Assembly: GCA_023425485.1 (NCBI GenBank)
Contig: JAFACO010000096.1
Span: 1-6,230, forward strand
DNA from: Bacillota bacterium
GTDB taxonomy: Bacteria > Bacillota > Clostridia > Lachnospirales > Lachnospiraceae
Direction: 5' to 3'
Length of the DNA: 6,230 nucleotides
A model generated the notes under the pieces. The model made no database searches, was not told the origin of the DNA, and saw only the letters and a list, made by a program, of their open reading frames with translations. The position numbers and the translations under genes are program-made. This document shows positions 5,653-6,230 of the stretch, piece by piece (position 1 is the stretch's first letter; each line of letters opens with the position of its first letter).

Positions 5653-6230
5653 ATGAAAGAGAACTGGAAAAAGAATGTTATCTTGTTTTTAACAAGTCAA
5701 ACAATTTCTTTATTTGGCTCATCCTTAGTTCAATATGCAATAATGTGGTACATTACGTTAGAAACAAAGTCAGGCATCATGATGACAATCTCAATAATTT
5801 GTGGATTTCTTCCTACGTTTTTCCTGTCCCCGATTGCTGGAGTATGGGCTGACCGGTACAATCGTAAGCTACTGATTGTTTTTTCCGATACGATGATAGC
5901 AGCTTCTACCTTAATCTTAGCCCTTCTTTATATGAATGGGTTTAAATTCATTTGGCTTTTGTTTGTGATATCCTCTGTTAGGGCAATTGGTGGTGGAATA
6001 CAATCACCAGCAGTGAATGCTTTTCTTCCACAAATTGTTCCGGAAGATAAACTGACTAAGGTTAACGGTATTAATGGAAGTATTCAATCGCTTATTTTAT
6101 TGTTATCACCAATGGTTAGCGGGGCACTCATGTTAGTTGCACCACTAGAAAATATCTTTTTTATTGATGTTTTAACAGCAGCAATTGCAGTATTTATTAT
6201 GTTGACTTTTATCCGTGTAAGGCCACATGA
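5653..6230 (+). CDS. MFS efflux transporter, Mef/EntS-like (3' end missing)
   Basis: The reading frame is open to the right edge, giving 192 codons, about the N-terminal half of a roughly 400-residue, 12-helix major facilitator. Six hydrophobic segments are visible (about 8-30, 42-62, 74-93, 96-115, 136-158 and 166-186). The MFS motif A between helices 2 and 3 is clear: A62-G-V-W-A-D-R-Y-N-R-K72. N-terminal W-K-K-N, S-L-F-G-S-S-L-V-Q and the S-P-A-V-N-A-F-L-P-Q-I-V-P-E-D-K-L region (118-134) resemble macrolide exporter Mef(A) and siderophore exporter EntS, so proton-driven drug or metabolite export is likely; the substrate is unknown. Three in-frame ATGs exist. The one at 5653 suits the family's N-terminus; 5641 is 12 nt upstream but only 1 nt from AAAGG (5635-5639), and 5584 lacks a binding site. 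AAAGG sits 13 nt from 5653, so translation initiation looks weak. Confidence 0.9.
   Translation, partial: MKENWKKNVILFLTSQTISLFGSSLVQYAIMWYITLETKSGIMMTISIICGFLPTFFLSPIAGVWADRYNRKLLIVFSDTMIAASTLILALLYMNGFKFIWLLFVISSVRAIGGGIQSPAVNAFLPQIVPEDKLTKVNGINGSIQSLILLLSPMVSGALMLVAPLENIFFIDVLTAAIAVFIMLTFIRVRPH

Noticed and set aside
1..6230. Mobile element, phage, CRISPR, tRNA/rRNA or toxin-antitoxin content
   Set aside because: Looked for terminal inverted repeats, regularly spaced repeats, RNA-gene motifs and small paired ORFs on both strands; none supported.

Overview
The window is AT-rich DNA with strong AGGAGG-type ribosome binding sites and dense genes. Its proteins resemble those of anaerobic Firmicutes, most likely Clostridia of the Lachnospiraceae type. 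That placement is my inference from protein style; there is no rRNA or other marker gene here. The content is ordinary chromosomal housekeeping, transport and efflux. I see no insertion sequence, phage gene, CRISPR array, tRNA or rRNA.

Left part (1-3017, plus strand): the 3' two-thirds of a polar amino acid ABC-transporter substrate-binding protein is followed by a 13-bp intercistronic hairpin. Two HisM/GlnP-type permeases come next, only 2 nt apart. A cytidylate-kinase-like protein with a degenerate nucleotide-binding loop follows. The first convincing Rho-independent terminator lies after the kinase (2975-3017), so all four genes could share one transcript. The ATPase that powers the transporter is not in view and presumably lies upstream of base 1.

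Middle (3018-5181): a GNAT N-acetyltransferase on the plus strand has its own promoter. It converges with a uracil permease (uraA, minus strand, TTG start). A 72-nt rod-like hairpin between them probably terminates transcription from both sides. The uraA promoter sits so close to the gene that there is no room for a PyrR-type attenuator.

Right part (5182-6230): about 470 bases of very AT-rich non-coding DNA precede an MFS efflux gene of the Mef/EntS-like class, which runs off the right edge. This leader holds a TATAAT box, two overlapping tiny ORFs (one ending in a basic Arg-Phe-Arg-Arg stretch), helically spaced TAAGA repeats and a terminator hairpin about 120 nt before the gene. That layout suggests, but does not prove, leader-based attenuation of a drug-efflux gene. 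It is the most interesting lead in the window.
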